A DNA stretch of 64,000 nt from Mucor racemosus (GCA_027405735.1 JAPEHQ010000001.1:6634001-6698000), one strand, 5' to 3'. Counted from the stretch's first letter, positions 35,084-47,687 are shown. Made by a program: numbers and translations. The notes: generated by a model not told the origin, from the sequence alone.

Positions 35084-36164
35084 TGACCGCTTTTCCCTTG
35101 ATCTACCGAGGGGAAGAAATTCATGGTTACTTAAGGAAGAAGAAGCAATCTGCCTTTTGTCTTATTCTTGTTTTCTTTTTTTCTTTTTTTACTTGTTTTT
35201 TATGAAGGTTTTAGGGGTTTGGGGCATACTATGGCATTTTTTTTTACTAGAATTACATGATATTTTGCTGTTCTAGTTAAGGTCATGGTCATAGAAAAGG
35301 TTACTGTCATCTTACGGTAAATGTTAAAATACAAGGTCTTGCCCGGCCGATGTAAGTAATTGTGTATCCCCGTTGTACCTGTATCTATAAAGATCCAAAA
35401 TCCTTTGATTTTCTTTCTTTTGACAATACTGTTTTACATTTAAATTATCTTAATAAAGGATTGTTATTATTGTAAAGCTATAAAGTCTCTGTGCTTTCCT
35501 TGTGGTCAAATTTCTACGCTTTTCTTGCATTTTCACACTCATCATAAGCAACACATTTTAAGAAACCTTCTTTTTTCACATTCATCTTTGAATACATCTT
35601 TTTTCCTTTGAAAAGATCAACATGAAAATTGTGTTTACATGTATTCTATCTATTCTGTAATAAACTACACATATCAAATTTGTTTATTAGTCAGGGCTAC
35701 CTTATATATCATCTAAAGATGTAGAAATATTAAATCACAAAAACACTGAAATGTCAAATTGTACCATTGTTACTTCCACACTAGGAACTATACGATCTTA
35801 TTACTGATTATTAATATAAGTTAGCAAACAGTATATGTATCACAAAGATGATGATGGTAATCCGTAAACCTTTCCTTTATTTTTAGATCATCTTTGATAT
35901 ACTTGGAAGAGTTATAATTGTATTACCACATTGGTTTTTGTACCTTTTTTTGCTGCATATTCAAACATGTCCAGTATGTAGTACCCCATGTTGTTGGGAG
36001 TCAACTTCACAACTAAAAGGCTAAAAGATAAAGAGGGTGTGTATTTCTTTTTTTGTACAGCATCCTTAGGGTTCGAAAAGAAGCCTAAACCTTATTCATG
36101 GTAGTAGTATATATTTATTTTTGTATCAATTTGCTTTAAGAAACCATATATTCCAATTATCATC
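35084..36164. other. Intergenic region, nothing recognised
   Basis: About 1.1 kb of AT-rich sequence between the decayed synthetase and repeat R3. No coding frame or repeat match was seen. Confidence 0.45.
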
Positions 36165-37260
36165 CTATTCAACATTGTCCCAGCTACAAATTTTATTAAA
36201 TAAAGCAAGGATGGTTACTATAGTGATAGTTTCATAAATTTGAATGATGCAGAAATGGCCAGCTTCAAATTGAGAAACCGCATTTGAAATGAGAATAAGT
36301 CGAGAAAATACTAAGGTATTGCAATGATGGTTATTAAGTAAAGTCTACTTTATTTTTTATTCTCTACCAGGATATCTAGGTTTTGGATGGCTGTAAAGAC
36401 ATTTTTATTTTTTTATAAATTTTGTGAGAGCACTTTTTCTGTTATAGAGGTCCATAAAGGGATGACAGGTGTGCAAAACTAAAGCCATAGGATAGTACTC
36501 ATTAGCGTCTATCCAACGAATTTTATCTCGTCAAAAAATATTAATTTTTGGTCGAGAAAAGTGAGATTGAATGATTGATTTTTGGTGATACAAAAAAGGA
36601 TCAATTTTGGACGAGGATATACAAGGAAAAATTTTCGCCGACCAAAAAAAAAATCAAAAAAAATGTATATCCCCGCGAAAAATAGGGCTAAAGCTACGTA
36701 TAAATACTCATTTTGTAGATAAGTTTGTTGCGCATAATGTGAAAATAAAATATTATAGGGTTGTATTTGAATAAATGGTACTTTTTGATCAAAAACCGTT
36801 AAAATTTGACATTAAATTTACTAGAGATTTTATGAGAAAACCATTTTCAAAATCTACACAGATCGATTCAGAATTAAAAACTGAACTCAAGATATTTAAT
36901 ACGTTAGATCAACTTACTATGCATTTTTGTGAGTAATTAAACATACAAGGATTTTTTTGAATTTTTTTGGATTTTTTTTCCATTTGAACACTTCCTAGAA
37001 TTCAATCCCAGTCAAATGTGCATATCTGATTATATAATTTTATATGGTGATATTCAAAATCGGAGCGTGTCCCCATTTCAATAGATAATTAGGAAATGAA
37101 AAATGTAGGGTTATATTTGAGATGCTATAGAATCTTGCGAAAAGACTTATTTCTATTCATGCTGATTTCTCAGCAAGTATAAAGGCTTCAAAAGTGAAAC
37201 ACTTACTTTTACCTCGCTTAGAAACTCCATCTAAAATGTCAATTATCTCGAGATTTTAAT
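36165..37260 (+). repeat. Dispersed repeat R3, copy 1
   Basis: It matches the reverse complements of 53185-54095 and 63075-64000 over most of its length. The conserved block includes a peptide remnant FWTRIYKEKFSPTKK and, near 37055, CAAAATCGGAGCGTGTCCCC, whose reverse complement (CGCTCCGATTTTGAA) also occurs in R2. No known protein domain was recognised. It is probably a decayed transposon with unknown ends. Confidence 0.5.
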
Positions 37261-37555
37261 AAGCTTGCATTTAAAGATTTCTATACTAAATCTTCTTGTT
37301 TTTCAATGTTTTATTACAGATTAAAGTTTCAGGGATGTTTTTTTTTTTGGACCCTCAAACCTCATAATTGTAGATCCTGTATTTTTGTTTTTTGTTTTTG
37401 TAGTTTTAACAATTTGGAGAATTTTCACGTTTTTTTTTTTACAAAAGTATCGCTAGGAATTAGGCACCAAATTTTCTAGGATATGATTGGCTGCTAAAAA
37501 CGAATCTGCAATTTATTTTACTGTATCTATTAATTTTGTCGAGATTTTTGTGGTA

Positions 37556-38291
37556 CAGTCGTGATTCGATTTAGTGGATTCGTAAATAACGGATTTTCGA
37601 TTTAATGAGCAGTTTGAAATCTCCCGTTTTTTTTTTCATAATTTTGAGAGTTTATGGATACATACAATCTTATTTATAGAAAGAATAATAATAAAGACTA
37701 GTAACATTTATCATGGAGAACGTAGGCTTTATTACTAGAAAAACTAATGGTAAAATAAAGAACCAAGAGCTTCTAGGTCTTGGTTTAAAAGACTATTTAT
37801 AAGAATTACATTTCAATGTGAGTTAGAAATGGAATTGGCTTCAAAATTGGCTGTTTAATATCCTCGAAAACCGACAAATTTTACTGCCAAAATCCACTGA
37901 ATTGATTCAGTGGATAGTAGACAATTTCGTTTCTACCAGTCTACTATATTAGTAAAATATAAATACTATTGGATATAACTGTATTTATCCGGTAATAGCT
38001 TGATTTGGTAGCCATGAAATTAGAGGAAATATGGAAAATAACCAAATTGCGTGCCTAATTTACCTCCGTTTTTTATTAAATTTCTTGTTATCCACTGTTT
38101 AATTCAGCTGTTCGAATATGAAAAGCCTTTATTAACAAGATTATTTAATACTGTAAACTAGTAACGCCTTTTTGTTCTCATTTTTTGATTCAATATTACG
38201 GAAAATGATTTATTCGATTTTGTGGAAAATTCGATTTAGTGGACACTTTTCTCCCTCCCAGCAATTCCACTGAATTGAATCACGACTACAG
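37556..38291 (+). mobile_element. TA-flanked TIR element (MITE-like), copy 1
   Basis: The left end CAGTCGTGATTCGATTTAGT follows TA (37554-37555). The right end carries the inverted form, with a 3-bp change near the tip, and is followed by TA. The second copy at 54325-54817 is in reverse orientation. Without the LTR inserted at 37645-37876 the length is about 500 bp, close to the 493 bp of copy 2. The TA target site and CAGT termini fit Tc1/mariner- or pogo-like non-autonomous elements. No transposase frame is present. Confidence 0.7.
37645..37876 (+). mobile_element. Solo LTR, family 2, inside the TIR element
   Basis: A 232-bp element starting TGAGAGTTTATGG and ending AACCGACA. It is flanked by AATTT (37640-37644 and 37877-37881). 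The second TIR copy at 54325 shows the empty site, which fixes the boundaries. It is related to 8359-8579 and 60331-60557. Confidence 0.85.
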
Positions 38292-38292
38292 T

Positions 38293-40890
38293 ATATTAAA
38301 AACGTCAGTCCCTTATGTTATAATGCGTATTCATATACAAGAAAAGAATACCAGCTTAATAGTCCGATATGCCTTATTATCAACACACGTATAAAACGAT
38401 TTTCAAGGCTTAACTATATTTAACGCATTTAAAACCCTGCTAAGTTGCACATTTCAGCCAATGTACAAAGCAGCATTACAGCGCCTGAACTATAAACTAA
38501 GTAAAATAGGCAATATCTGTTAATATAATAGAAACATAAAATTTTCTACTAGAAAAACAGTATTTTATATTATACATTCATTAAAAAGTCGCAAAGGTGA
38601 GCCCGTGAAGCGACGCCGTAATTGAGCATAGCAAGATCGAACGGCTAAGTCTCATATATTATCGTACAGTATATCTAAGCTTCAAATAAAAAAAGCGGTG
38701 TTTTTAAACTTTTCTTATATTTAACCACGTACGGTCTGAAAATTCAGACTTTGTAGCGGACATTTTCGGGACTCATTTTGTCCTTACCCACACTCATGAT
38801 TTTGATGAAAAAACAGAAAAATCAAATTTTAATACCAAAATCGACGTTTAAATATACTACAATATGAGAGAAAATTGTAGCCATAGCTAATACACATTTT
38901 ATAAAAGCTTAATATTAAATGTTAAGTAATAAAAATTAGCATTTTTAGCCCAAAAACGGTTTTTTGATTAAAGGATTTTCATGTAATATTTTACAATAAA
39001 AATGGTTGTTATTTTTTATTGAAAAAATAGAGCGCTAAATTCTGTATATGTGTATACTTTTTGTTTTTATAATTGGTAGTAAAATTCACTCTAGATTTGC
39101 AAAACCAAAAAAAAAAATTTAAAAAATGTCAAAATTGATGATCTGGACAAAAATAATTTTCTAAATTAATATTCCGCTTATAAGCCTTACAAGTCTTAAA
39201 AATAAGAGATTTTATTATACTTGTGAACTTTTTCAAGAATTTACGATGCTGTACCCACTTGATTCAAGCGTATTACTGTAAATCTTTATACATGTTAATA
39301 TTGTGTGGTAGTTTATTTGATGATGATACAGTCTTACTTTATAATTATTGCGTTAGAGGTGATTTACATTGAGCTTTATTCTTACCTTTCCAATATCATT
39401 AACATAAACATGACCACCAGTGGAATATATTGCCGCCTTTTTACTCTCCTCTGTCCCAAGCTAATTGATTCAATAATGCTTTACCAGAACCAAATTAATT
39501 ATTATTTATAAATGATTCCTCGGTATTTGCATTCTAATTCTATAAATTAAATTGACTGGTTTCATCTATGGCAGTATCAAACGTATCATCAACCCACCTT
39601 ATAATAAATGCCAATCTAAAATCAGAAACATCCTATTGTCACTGTTATAAGCTATGAAAAGCTTGATTTTTAATGATACAGCAATTAAATAAAAACAAGA
39701 TGATACTAGTAATAGTATATGGTGAGTATTTAACATCTAAGTAAGTTTGATGAAGTATGCTTTTTTTAAACCCTTTTAAAAATCCTGAGGGAAACACAAC
39801 ATCGTGGTCCTATAATTTCTATCCATCAAAATGTTGCGATTTCCATTACACAATGAATGCACCACCTTTTATCAATCTTAGCCTCGATGTACATTGGGTA
39901 TCAGGTTTTTCACCAGTTGTATTTTCTCTGGTTCATTAATATTCAGTCATATTGAACGATGATTTGTAACATTGCCAAAAAAAGAATAACTGCTTCAAGG
40001 GTTTTCTGCATATCAAATTATGAAATTTAGTAGCAATTATTGCACTTATTAACTATGCTTTTTGAGCCTATTGATGTTAATCAGAATAATTAGTACTTTC
40101 ATTAAAAAGTAAGCTCTGCTTTATAATGCACATTTTTTACCCATTCAATAAAGGACATTGCATTCATTATCCGTTATATCAATCAACCAACTTCATCTTG
40201 ATTTGGATACATTTGGCAATTAAATGCCTAAATTAAACTTGAGCCGCCAGGTATCACCACAAAAAAAAATCTGTGCAGGCCGACGAAGCATCACAATTTG
40301 GTTCGTTTTTTTTGTGTTCATAAAGCTGAGCTCTCTCTCTCTCTCTCACGTTCATAGATCTCTGCATGAACCATATCTCTGTTTTTTAATTTGACTGAAA
40401 TACATTGAACGCCAACATTGTACTCGATAATACGCCTTATTACTTTATTGCGAGTCAATACAACTAACTTAAAGCTAATTTATTATCAGCAGTGGAATCA
40501 GATAAATTTGAGACTAGACAATTCCTTTTAATACCATTGCATACCATGAGCTAAGAATGGACCGTTATTATAGATACGCTGATCATCAGGGATGATGGTG
40601 AGTTAACTGTAATGGACGAACAATTCTATTAATAGCAGTATAAACCAAATAGTATTAAAATTAAATATAGCAATTGAATGAGCAAGAGATAATAAATCAT
40701 GTAAATTAGAATAATTGAATTGTTTCAAGAGTTTTGAACTGAATACGCCTTTACTTTTAACCTATAACAATTGATTTATTAGTAGAATCAATTCACAAGT
40801 AATGATTACTGTACCTTTGAGAAGTAGTAGTGGTATACAAGACAGCATCTTATTTTTCTCTTCTTGGCTGTTGGCCACTAAAAAGAAACA
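38293..40890 (-). repeat. Dynein-fragment repeat unit, copy D
   Basis: Reverse-oriented, older copy with many substitutions. 38293-39240 matches the non-coding core of copies A-C. The dynein relic at about 39380-39620 reads (minus strand) DTFDTAIDETSQFNL with a stop in place of the usual Trp, then ALLNQLAWDR with breaks. Further out, 39700-39960 matches the far side of copy B, and 40745-40890 matches the block beyond copy C, including a possible exon ending AAG-GTACAG. The unit's left edge abuts the TIR element. Confidence 0.65.
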
Positions 40891-41458
40891 AATATCTTTT
40901 AGAAATAAAATAGATTAACAAGAGCTTATTCATTTAAATTAAGTCAATACTATACATGCTTTTATAACCACCAATTTTTCTGGAGGCAGATATTGACTTT
41001 ATAGCAAAAAAGCGTTGGTTATAACGTAGATGATGAAACAAAATGACTATAAGTCTTGCATACTTTATTTTTTTTTGAGAATAATATTACAACACGCCCT
41101 TAATGTTAACAGTTAATAATTCATTTCCAAACAACAATAGGAAAAACATGTACTTGCACCTACTACTTGATTTCAGTTTATAAAAACATATTGGTCTTTT
41201 TGTTGTATTTTTAAACATAGAGTAAATAAAAGATCTCAGGAGAGAGTGGGAAAGATAAAAGAAAAATAATCCTAAATTAGTCGGTTTTGTGTGTTACAAA
41301 CAGAAATTTACAAACGCATAAATACTTTTAGTGTTGCCAAACAGGTTGTTGTCGTTGTTCCCATTTAGTCTCCCAAAGAAGAACATGGTCATAACTCTTT
41401 CAGATCCCAAATTTCAAATTGATATATCTCGTCAATAAGGCAATTCTGTTGTTGAATA
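40891..41458. other. Intergenic region, nothing recognised
   Basis: About 570 bp without a supported frame or repeat partner. Its last five bases (41454-41458, GAATA) are the target duplication of the next LTR. Confidence 0.45.
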
Positions 41459-41807
41459 TGTTACGCCAGGAGATTATATTAATCTCAAAGCTAAAATATG
41501 TACTAAATCATTTAATAAAAATAAAGGAAAACTGTTATAAAATGAAAGAGCACACTAAAAACTAAAGAACTTTATTATAAGATCGAACCATCTTCTTTTA
41601 TATTCACATTCTCTAATTATATGACCTGTTTAAAGGAGTCTATTTATATATATACATATACCCAATCAAGTCTAGGTGACACACACTAGTTCCATATTCC
41701 TGCATACACGGAGCTTCATAACATAATACACAGCAATGTAGAACTTAACATATCAAACTGTGTCGTAATCTTAACCAAGGAATGCACCCAGATCTGTGGA
41801 TGCAACA
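41459..41807 (+). mobile_element. Solo LTR, family 1, intact
   Basis: A 349-bp element starting TGTTACGCCAGG and ending GGATGCAACA, flanked by exact GAATA repeats (41454-41458 and 41808-41812). It is the uninterrupted relative of 5888-6986 and the reverse complement of 57809-58170. No internal retroelement sequence is adjacent. Confidence 0.88.
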
Positions 41808-41812
41808 GAATA

Positions 41813-42789
41813 AGAGTAACTCACATCTGCTTGGGGTCATTCAAATTTTATTATAATTGATATACAGTACTTTAGTAAATTGGCTAAAAAACCTTGATCT
41901 CATTGCTCTGCTCATCTGGGCTTCCTGATCTGCACAAAATGTTTTATTCTGCCTATATTTGCAGATAATTATGCCCATGGGAAGCATATTTTGGCCGTAG
42001 TGTACTCTCCTGTAAAGTTCGAAGTTACTAGGATAAAAATTCATTGCGATAGCCGATAGGACTTTTGTTGCCAAATGGTTTTCAGACGGTTTTCGATTTT
42101 TTTCAAATTTTATTGTCCAATATTTAGTCGGATTCCATCAAATATTCAAAAAAGATATACCTTCCCTCTAGTATTGGTGTCGAGCCGGGTTTTGCCAGCC
42201 CAAATTAATTAGTATAAGCTGAGCTCGACAACACTCTTACTTCCCTCTGCGGGCCATTGATATCTATGCAAAAATAGATCGGTTGATACCAGAATATAAA
42301 TCTATTTCCCTAAAATTGACATAAATATGATCTAAATTTGATTGTAAAAATTAAGCATGTAAATTAATACATTAATTTTTTGTATTCCCAAGAAAGATCC
42401 AACTAAAAAATACCCTACATTTTTGTTTCAATAAAAAATATTGATGTTTCGTCAAAATAATCAAAATAATGGTTTACATTACAGACTAAGACCTATGATA
42501 ACTGGGTTCCAAAACCGATTTGAAAAAAATGATCGAAAATGGCTAAAAAAAACAAAAATGTTTAATAGCTCATGAACGGCAAAGCAAATTGAAGTAGCAT
42601 ATCAGATGTTTTTTGTACAGTTTTAAATTTTGCATTCAACTAATTAAAATTCAGACAAATAATTTACATTAAATTTTACGTAAAATGCGACTGAAAATTT
42701 GGAGGTTTTCTTAAGGTACACATCATTTTTCATAAACATGTTTTAAATATAATTAATTGCGATGATGCGCAAAAATATTATCTACCGAT
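41813..42789. other. Non-coding, repeat-rich stretch
   Basis: No gene is seen. A 40-bp piece near 42178-42220 (GAGCCGGGTTTTG) matches the distal part of R4 copy 1. The 77-codon minus-strand frame at 41841-42074 has no recognisable domain and is not called. Confidence 0.4.
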
Positions 42790-43090
42790 CAAGCTACTGC
42801 TAAATCTTCTAGGTGCATTTTTCGTAGAGGAAATGAGAATTTCGTCAATTTTTTTTTCAAATTCAGAATTTGGGATGAGGGTATACAAGGGGAAAATTGA
42901 GGTTAGAAATGAAGGTATCTCTTTGAACGCATTTTTAAGGATATCTCTACGAAAAATCAAAATTTAAAGAAAAACTAAATTGGGTCTGAGAGAGCTCAAC
43001 AAGCTCGACGATATGAGTAAAAAAAAGCTGCTGCTCAATTCGACAAATATTTTGAAATCTACTACAAAAGTGTCAAAAAAATGAAAAAAA
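42790..43090 (+). repeat. R3-related coding relic
   Basis: The plus strand encodes pieces of a peptide also present on the minus strand at 63240-63400: KIEVRNEGISLNAFLR and LGLRELNKLDDM here, KIEARNEGIFLYTFLR and LGLRELNEVDDM there. A stop separates the two parts in this copy. The product is not recognised. Confidence 0.45.
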
Positions 43091-43133
43091 AAAAATAAAA
43101 GTGCACAGATTTTTTTTATACTGGAATATGTTA

Positions 43134-43281
43134 CACTATGAACAAAAAATCTCTTAATTCTCTTAATTGTGCCACATTAAGGAAAATAAGAAAATTTTCA
43201 CTGCTTATTTTTTTTAAATTTTGTCTTATTTTCCTTAATGTGGCATAATTAAGAGAATTAAGGGATTTTTTCTTCATAGTG
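43134..43281. mobile_element. 148-bp hairpin MITE with TTA duplication
   Basis: The element starts CACTATGAA and ends TTCATAGTG. Its two roughly 60-base arms pair with only three mismatches that I can see. It is flanked by TTA on both sides (43131-43133 and 43282-43284). CACTA termini and a 3-bp duplication fit a CACTA-type miniature element. The transcript would be a long hairpin. Confidence 0.75.
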
Positions 43282-43454
43282 TTATAGAGTGCTTTAAAAC
43301 AAGTTTTATTATTAGAAAATGTTAGTATAGCTTGATTTTTTGTAGAGATATGAAGCCTCAAAGTTGTTAATTTTTTTTTTTTTTTATAGGGAAATAAGTT
43401 TTTATTGAAATTATTTCATTGTTTAATGTCCTACTAGCGAGTTGTTAATTTTTG

Positions 43455-43965
43455 CAGTGAAATACCTGCAAAAATCTGAAACATTAGCACTGAATAAATT
43501 ATACCAACTGCAAAAAGTAGGATATTTCCGGATACTCGTTTTTAGATTAAAGTTAAACATCTCAGGTACATTGGCGTATAATTGTTTCTTGGTGTTATTT
43601 AATGAAAAAAAAAGTAAAGCAGGCATGACAAGCGAGACCCAGTTTTTAAGGAAAAAGCAAAGAATTTTACGTGTTATTGAGTTTTTCGTGAGATATAAAA
43701 TAAATATAGGAATAGGCAGAATAATGCGACTTGCTCATATTTATGTAGTATTATCCAAGGTATGTCCTAAAAAGTATTTAATTATGAGGTTGGTTATACA
43801 AGAGAGCGTATGCTCCGATTTTCAAGGTTGAAAATTATGAAAATTCAAATTTATTCAAATAGGTACCTACAAAAATATATTGTACTTCACTTTAATTTAC
43901 GGTATAACAATATCCAAGATATAAATATTCAAAGAACTATTCGTCAACTGTAGAATTTATATAAC
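43455..43965 (-). repeat. Dispersed repeat R2, copy 3
   Basis: The minus strand encodes FFSLNNTKKQLYANVPEM, SIRKYPTFCSWYNLF and SANVSDFCRYFTAKINNS, corresponding to the copy at 28268. Upstream it is broken by stops. Identity in the shared frame suggests a decayed protein-coding element rather than structured non-coding DNA. No family is recognised. Confidence 0.5.
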
Positions 43966-44591
43966 ATATTAAACCGGATTGTAAAGTAACAAAGCGAAAT
44001 ATTTTTTAGTGATTTATGCAAAGAAAGGCAATTAAAGACTATAGAATGTAATTATGCACTCATACAATAATTGCCAGAACATCCATTAAAGCTTTAACAA
44101 TAATTTTTATATACCAATTAACATACAGGCAGTTCGTATTATGGATTTTTATGGCTATCAAAAAATTACACATCAATAAGGATAGTAGACAAATGTGTAT
44201 GCATCTACATCTACGGGAAGCAATGCTAGTCAAATTACATTGTGATTTTGCAAGTCAATATACATACAAACAGTAATCAAATTAAAACCAAGATATAATA
44301 CACACGTCAGTATCAAAATAAAGCATTTTGTGCCATCAGGCACCCAAGAATTCTATAAGATTAAAAAATGACAAAATTCAAGGAGTAGCAGAATGCTTTA
44401 AATCTTATTAAATTTTGTGATTATACATATTAAAAGAGCCATATAAAAAATGCTGATTTACTCGATATTTCTTTATTTAAAAATACATTAAAATATATAT
44501 ACTATTGATTAATGAAAACTAATAATTCATTTTGACTCCTTATATTGAAAATCACTCCCCCTTTTTCTCTTGGTTCATTTCGGGATATTTG
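43966..44591. other. Intergenic region, nothing recognised
   Basis: AT-rich 3' flank of the bZIP gene at 44592-45509. No frame or repeat partner was seen. Confidence 0.45.
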
Positions 44592-44748
44592 TTACTTGTT
44601 AATTAATGGAGATGTAGTATGGTACTGCATAAAACAGTTGGGAGATTGTTGAGTCTGATCCACGCTTAACTGTTGTTGCTGATGATGCTGATGCTGATGT
44701 TGTGTTTGTTGCTGATTCTTCTGATGCTGTTGCTGCTGATGCTGCTGC

Positions 44749-44782
<34 letters not shown>

Positions 44783-45509
44783 GCTCATTTTCAACTAAAT
44801 ACTGCTTCAACATCTTTTGTGCCATTATTTTACCTCTTAACCTATCACATGTTGTTTTTAAATGGCTGTTCTCATGCTGAATATGATCCAATTGACGCAA
44901 AAGTAATTCATTTTCCTTGGTCAACGAAGATATCATAGCTCTCATTTCCCCGTGCTGTTGGTTTTTCTTGGCTCTGTATTTTGCAGAAGCTGTCTTGTTA
45001 CGCAGGCGGCGTTCATGAATTGATAACGGTGCTGGCACAACGTTGCTTTTATTGTTGCTATTGCTACTGCTCCCATAATGATATGGATGATAAAAGGAAG
45101 GTGTAATAGTAGGAGGTTGAGGTAAACTGTTACTATTTGACCGAGTATTTTTTGTCAAGAGGAGATTATTGTTGCTCTGATTAGGAGATTCAGGAAAAGT
45201 ATAATTTGAAGAAGAAGGATAGTTGGAAAATGTTCTCGAGGGTGGAGATGAGGACCCTGATGTGGAACTACTACTGCCTGCAGTAGGAGGAGTGATTGTC
45301 TCTGAATGGGTGGATGAAGTAGATGAAGATGCACAAGTTAATGAAGGGGAGTTATTGATATCATATTCTGTCCCTGCAGCAGAAGCAGAAGCAGAAGCAG
45401 CAGCAGGAGCAGCGGTTTCTCTTGACCTACCCATAGGAGATGTAATTGATGAAATAGCCATGGGTTTTGAATGAAATTGATCTGTTGATAAAGGCATGAA
45501 TAAAGACAT
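44592..45509 (-). CDS. bZIP transcription factor with poly-Gln tail
   Basis: Single exon of 305 aa. The basic region RRLRNKTASAKYRAKKNQQ is at about residues 170-190. It is followed by a zipper (MISSLTKENELLLRQLDHIQ and HLKTTCDRLRGKI). NxxASAKYRxKK is a fungal bZIP variant distinct from the 24019 gene (SARFR). The N-terminal half is rich in Ser, Thr, Pro and Asn. The C-terminus has a long Gln/His tract encoded by CAG/CAA repeats (plus strand about 44680-44785), which is probably length-variable. It acts in the nucleus by DNA binding; the target pathway is unknown. No intron is needed. Confidence 0.88.
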
Positions 45510-46183
45510 TTTGTTACCAGAAGAAAACTAAAAACATTCAAGACCATATGAGATGATTTCACTCAATTTATACTGTTTTTTTGTATATATATATTAATAA
45601 GAACGAATATTATCGCCATAGTTGATGTTGTTGTATTATGATTTTCTTTTTCACTTAAAAATAATGATGATTTTCCGCTTGAAACCGAGGATTCAAGCTT
45701 ATTTTGATTTTTCCTTATTGGTGCTGTATATATAGATTGTGATATAAAATGTTGAGTAGACAGATTGTTAATGGTACTAGTTGTAAATTTTAATGGTTTA
45801 TTGGCATCACTTGGTAAAATTAAATATGCACACTTTTTTTTTTATTTATAGTTTATAATAAAATTCGTCATGCCAAAGGATATCTAATCCGAGAAATTAC
45901 TTTGACGGTATAAATCTCGGTTTTTGTGTTGATGTATTCAAATTTGCATGAAAACATAAATCACTGTAAATCAAACAAAACACTCAAATTTTAACAACAA
46001 TGAACTAATTTATTGAATAAGTTATGAATGTATTTATGCTCTCGAGAAGTTTAGTAATGGAATGAAAATATTAGTAATATGAGATTTGTTGTTAATGATG
46101 ATAATATGATGATGATATGATGATGATGATGATGATGAGAAAGAGTGTGAGCAAGAGAAATATATGTGTGCATAAATAAAGAA
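45510..46183. other. Intergenic region between two minus-strand genes
   Basis: It includes the promoter of the 44592-45509 bZIP, with a pyrimidine-rich leader on the minus strand, and the 3' flank of the acidic secreted-protein gene. A GAT trinucleotide microsatellite lies at about 46096-46138. Confidence 0.5.
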
Positions 46184-47183
46184 TTAAGCTTCATCCTCCC
46201 CACTGCTACTACCAGGACTTTCAGATTCTTCTGCTTCGGGAGGAGGGGTAGCATCGTTGTTAGCACTCTTTTCATTAGATTCTGCTCGCTTTTCTAGCTG
46301 CTTATTACCTTCATCCTCAGGTTCATCCTGATCTTCGGGTTCATCTTGGTCTTCCTTTTCTTCTTCCTTGGATTTCTCTTCTTCTTCCTTCTTTTCTTCT
46401 TCTTCTTGTTCCTTGTCTTCATCTTGTTCCTTGTCTTCATCTTGGTCTTTATCTTCACCTTCTTCGCTTTCTTCGCTTTCCTCGCTATCTTCTTCCTTCT
46501 TCTTGGCAGGGACAGCAGCAGCAGTAGCAGCAGTGGCGGGAGTATTGCCAGCAGGAGCAATACCTTGAGGGGTCATACCATTATAACCATAATAACCGGG
46601 AGATGCAGCGGAACCAGCGGAACCGGGAGGTAATAATGCTTCAATAGCAGGAGGAATTCCGCCTCCAGGGGGTGGACAAGCAGTTCCAACGCAGCCACTA
46701 CTAGGTGGGGGAGGACAATTAGAGCCAGTACATCCATTAGAGGAAGGGGGAGGAGGGGGTGGTGGTGAAGAAGGAGTAGAGACTGAAGGATAACCATTTG
46801 GTACGGGTAATGCATTATTAGCATAATAATATTGTGGTTGAACTTGAGGTGAAGCCGAATGACCTTGCTCAGATGCCTCCTGAGCCACTAAAAGTTTAGT
46901 AAATTCTGTAATTACTTTAGAAATTTCCTCTTTTTGCGTTTGTTCCTTGTTGGGTTGCAATCTTTTCTCAATTACAGAACGACGATATAATTTACGACCT
47001 CTTAATAAGCCTCGGTTGTTGATAATTTGCTGTTCATTTGATCTATAGAAAAAATTAGTGAAATGTCAATTCTGAATAATAGATTCACTACCGAAAGACA
47101 TCTTCTGTACCGGTAGTACTGTCGGCGTGAACAACGGCAACAGCCATCGAAATGGTGAAAATGGCAATGAAAATAAGTCTCAT
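46184..47183 (-). CDS. Secreted acidic, proline-rich low-complexity protein
   Basis: Two exons, 47183-47092 and 47042-46184, giving 316 aa. The start gives a signal peptide (MRLIFIAIFTISMAVAVVHA). After it come a basic stretch (RGLLRGRKLYRRSVIEKR) and a short helical segment. Then follow Pro runs with paired GCTGSNC and GCVGTAC motifs, and a long Asp/Glu/Lys-rich tract with DQDEPED repeats. KR dipeptides in VIEKR and QLEKR-AES look like Kex2 sites and would release the acidic tail. No family is recognised. A cell-wall or secreted role is inferred only from the signal peptide and composition. The open frame starting at 46960 alone lacks a Met; the upstream exon supplies it. Confidence 0.78.
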
Positions 47184-47518
47184 ATGTAATTGATATGTCT
47201 ATATATAAATAAAAGAAAAGAAGAAAAATAAAAACTTTGATAATTCAATTGATTTAACCTTTGTATTTTATATATAATTTGACATGAATATCAATGGAAG
47301 TATTAAAAAAGAAAAAAAGAAACGATGAATCAAGGGATGAAGCATATCCCATTTTGCCCTGAATATCTAAAATGAATGCATTTTCCGTCAAACGTGCAAA
47401 TTGTTTAAAGTATGAATCGACTCACTCCTTTCAAACTAACATTTTAATAAATTAAAAAATTAGATATTATTTTATACCATTAAAGTAAAATAAAACTTTA
47501 GTGAGTATATTAAATGTA

Positions 47519-47557
<39 letters not shown>

Positions 47558-47643
47558 GTCGCCAATCAATGTATGTTGTCCATTGATTTACCGTAGCCCT
47601 GAAATACGTGTATAATTCATTTGAGAAATGTAGAATTGCCACA

Positions 47644-47687
<44 letters not shown>

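Noticed and set aside
39757..39939. 60-codon plus-strand frame at the edge of copy D as a gene
   Set aside because: It lies within sequence shared with copy B in reverse, where the frame is broken by stops; the direction conflicts with the dynein relic.
46294..46633. Long frames on both strands within the acidic secreted-protein gene
   Set aside because: They are shadows of GAA/GAC-rich coding sequence; the gene frame with signal peptide and intron explains the region.
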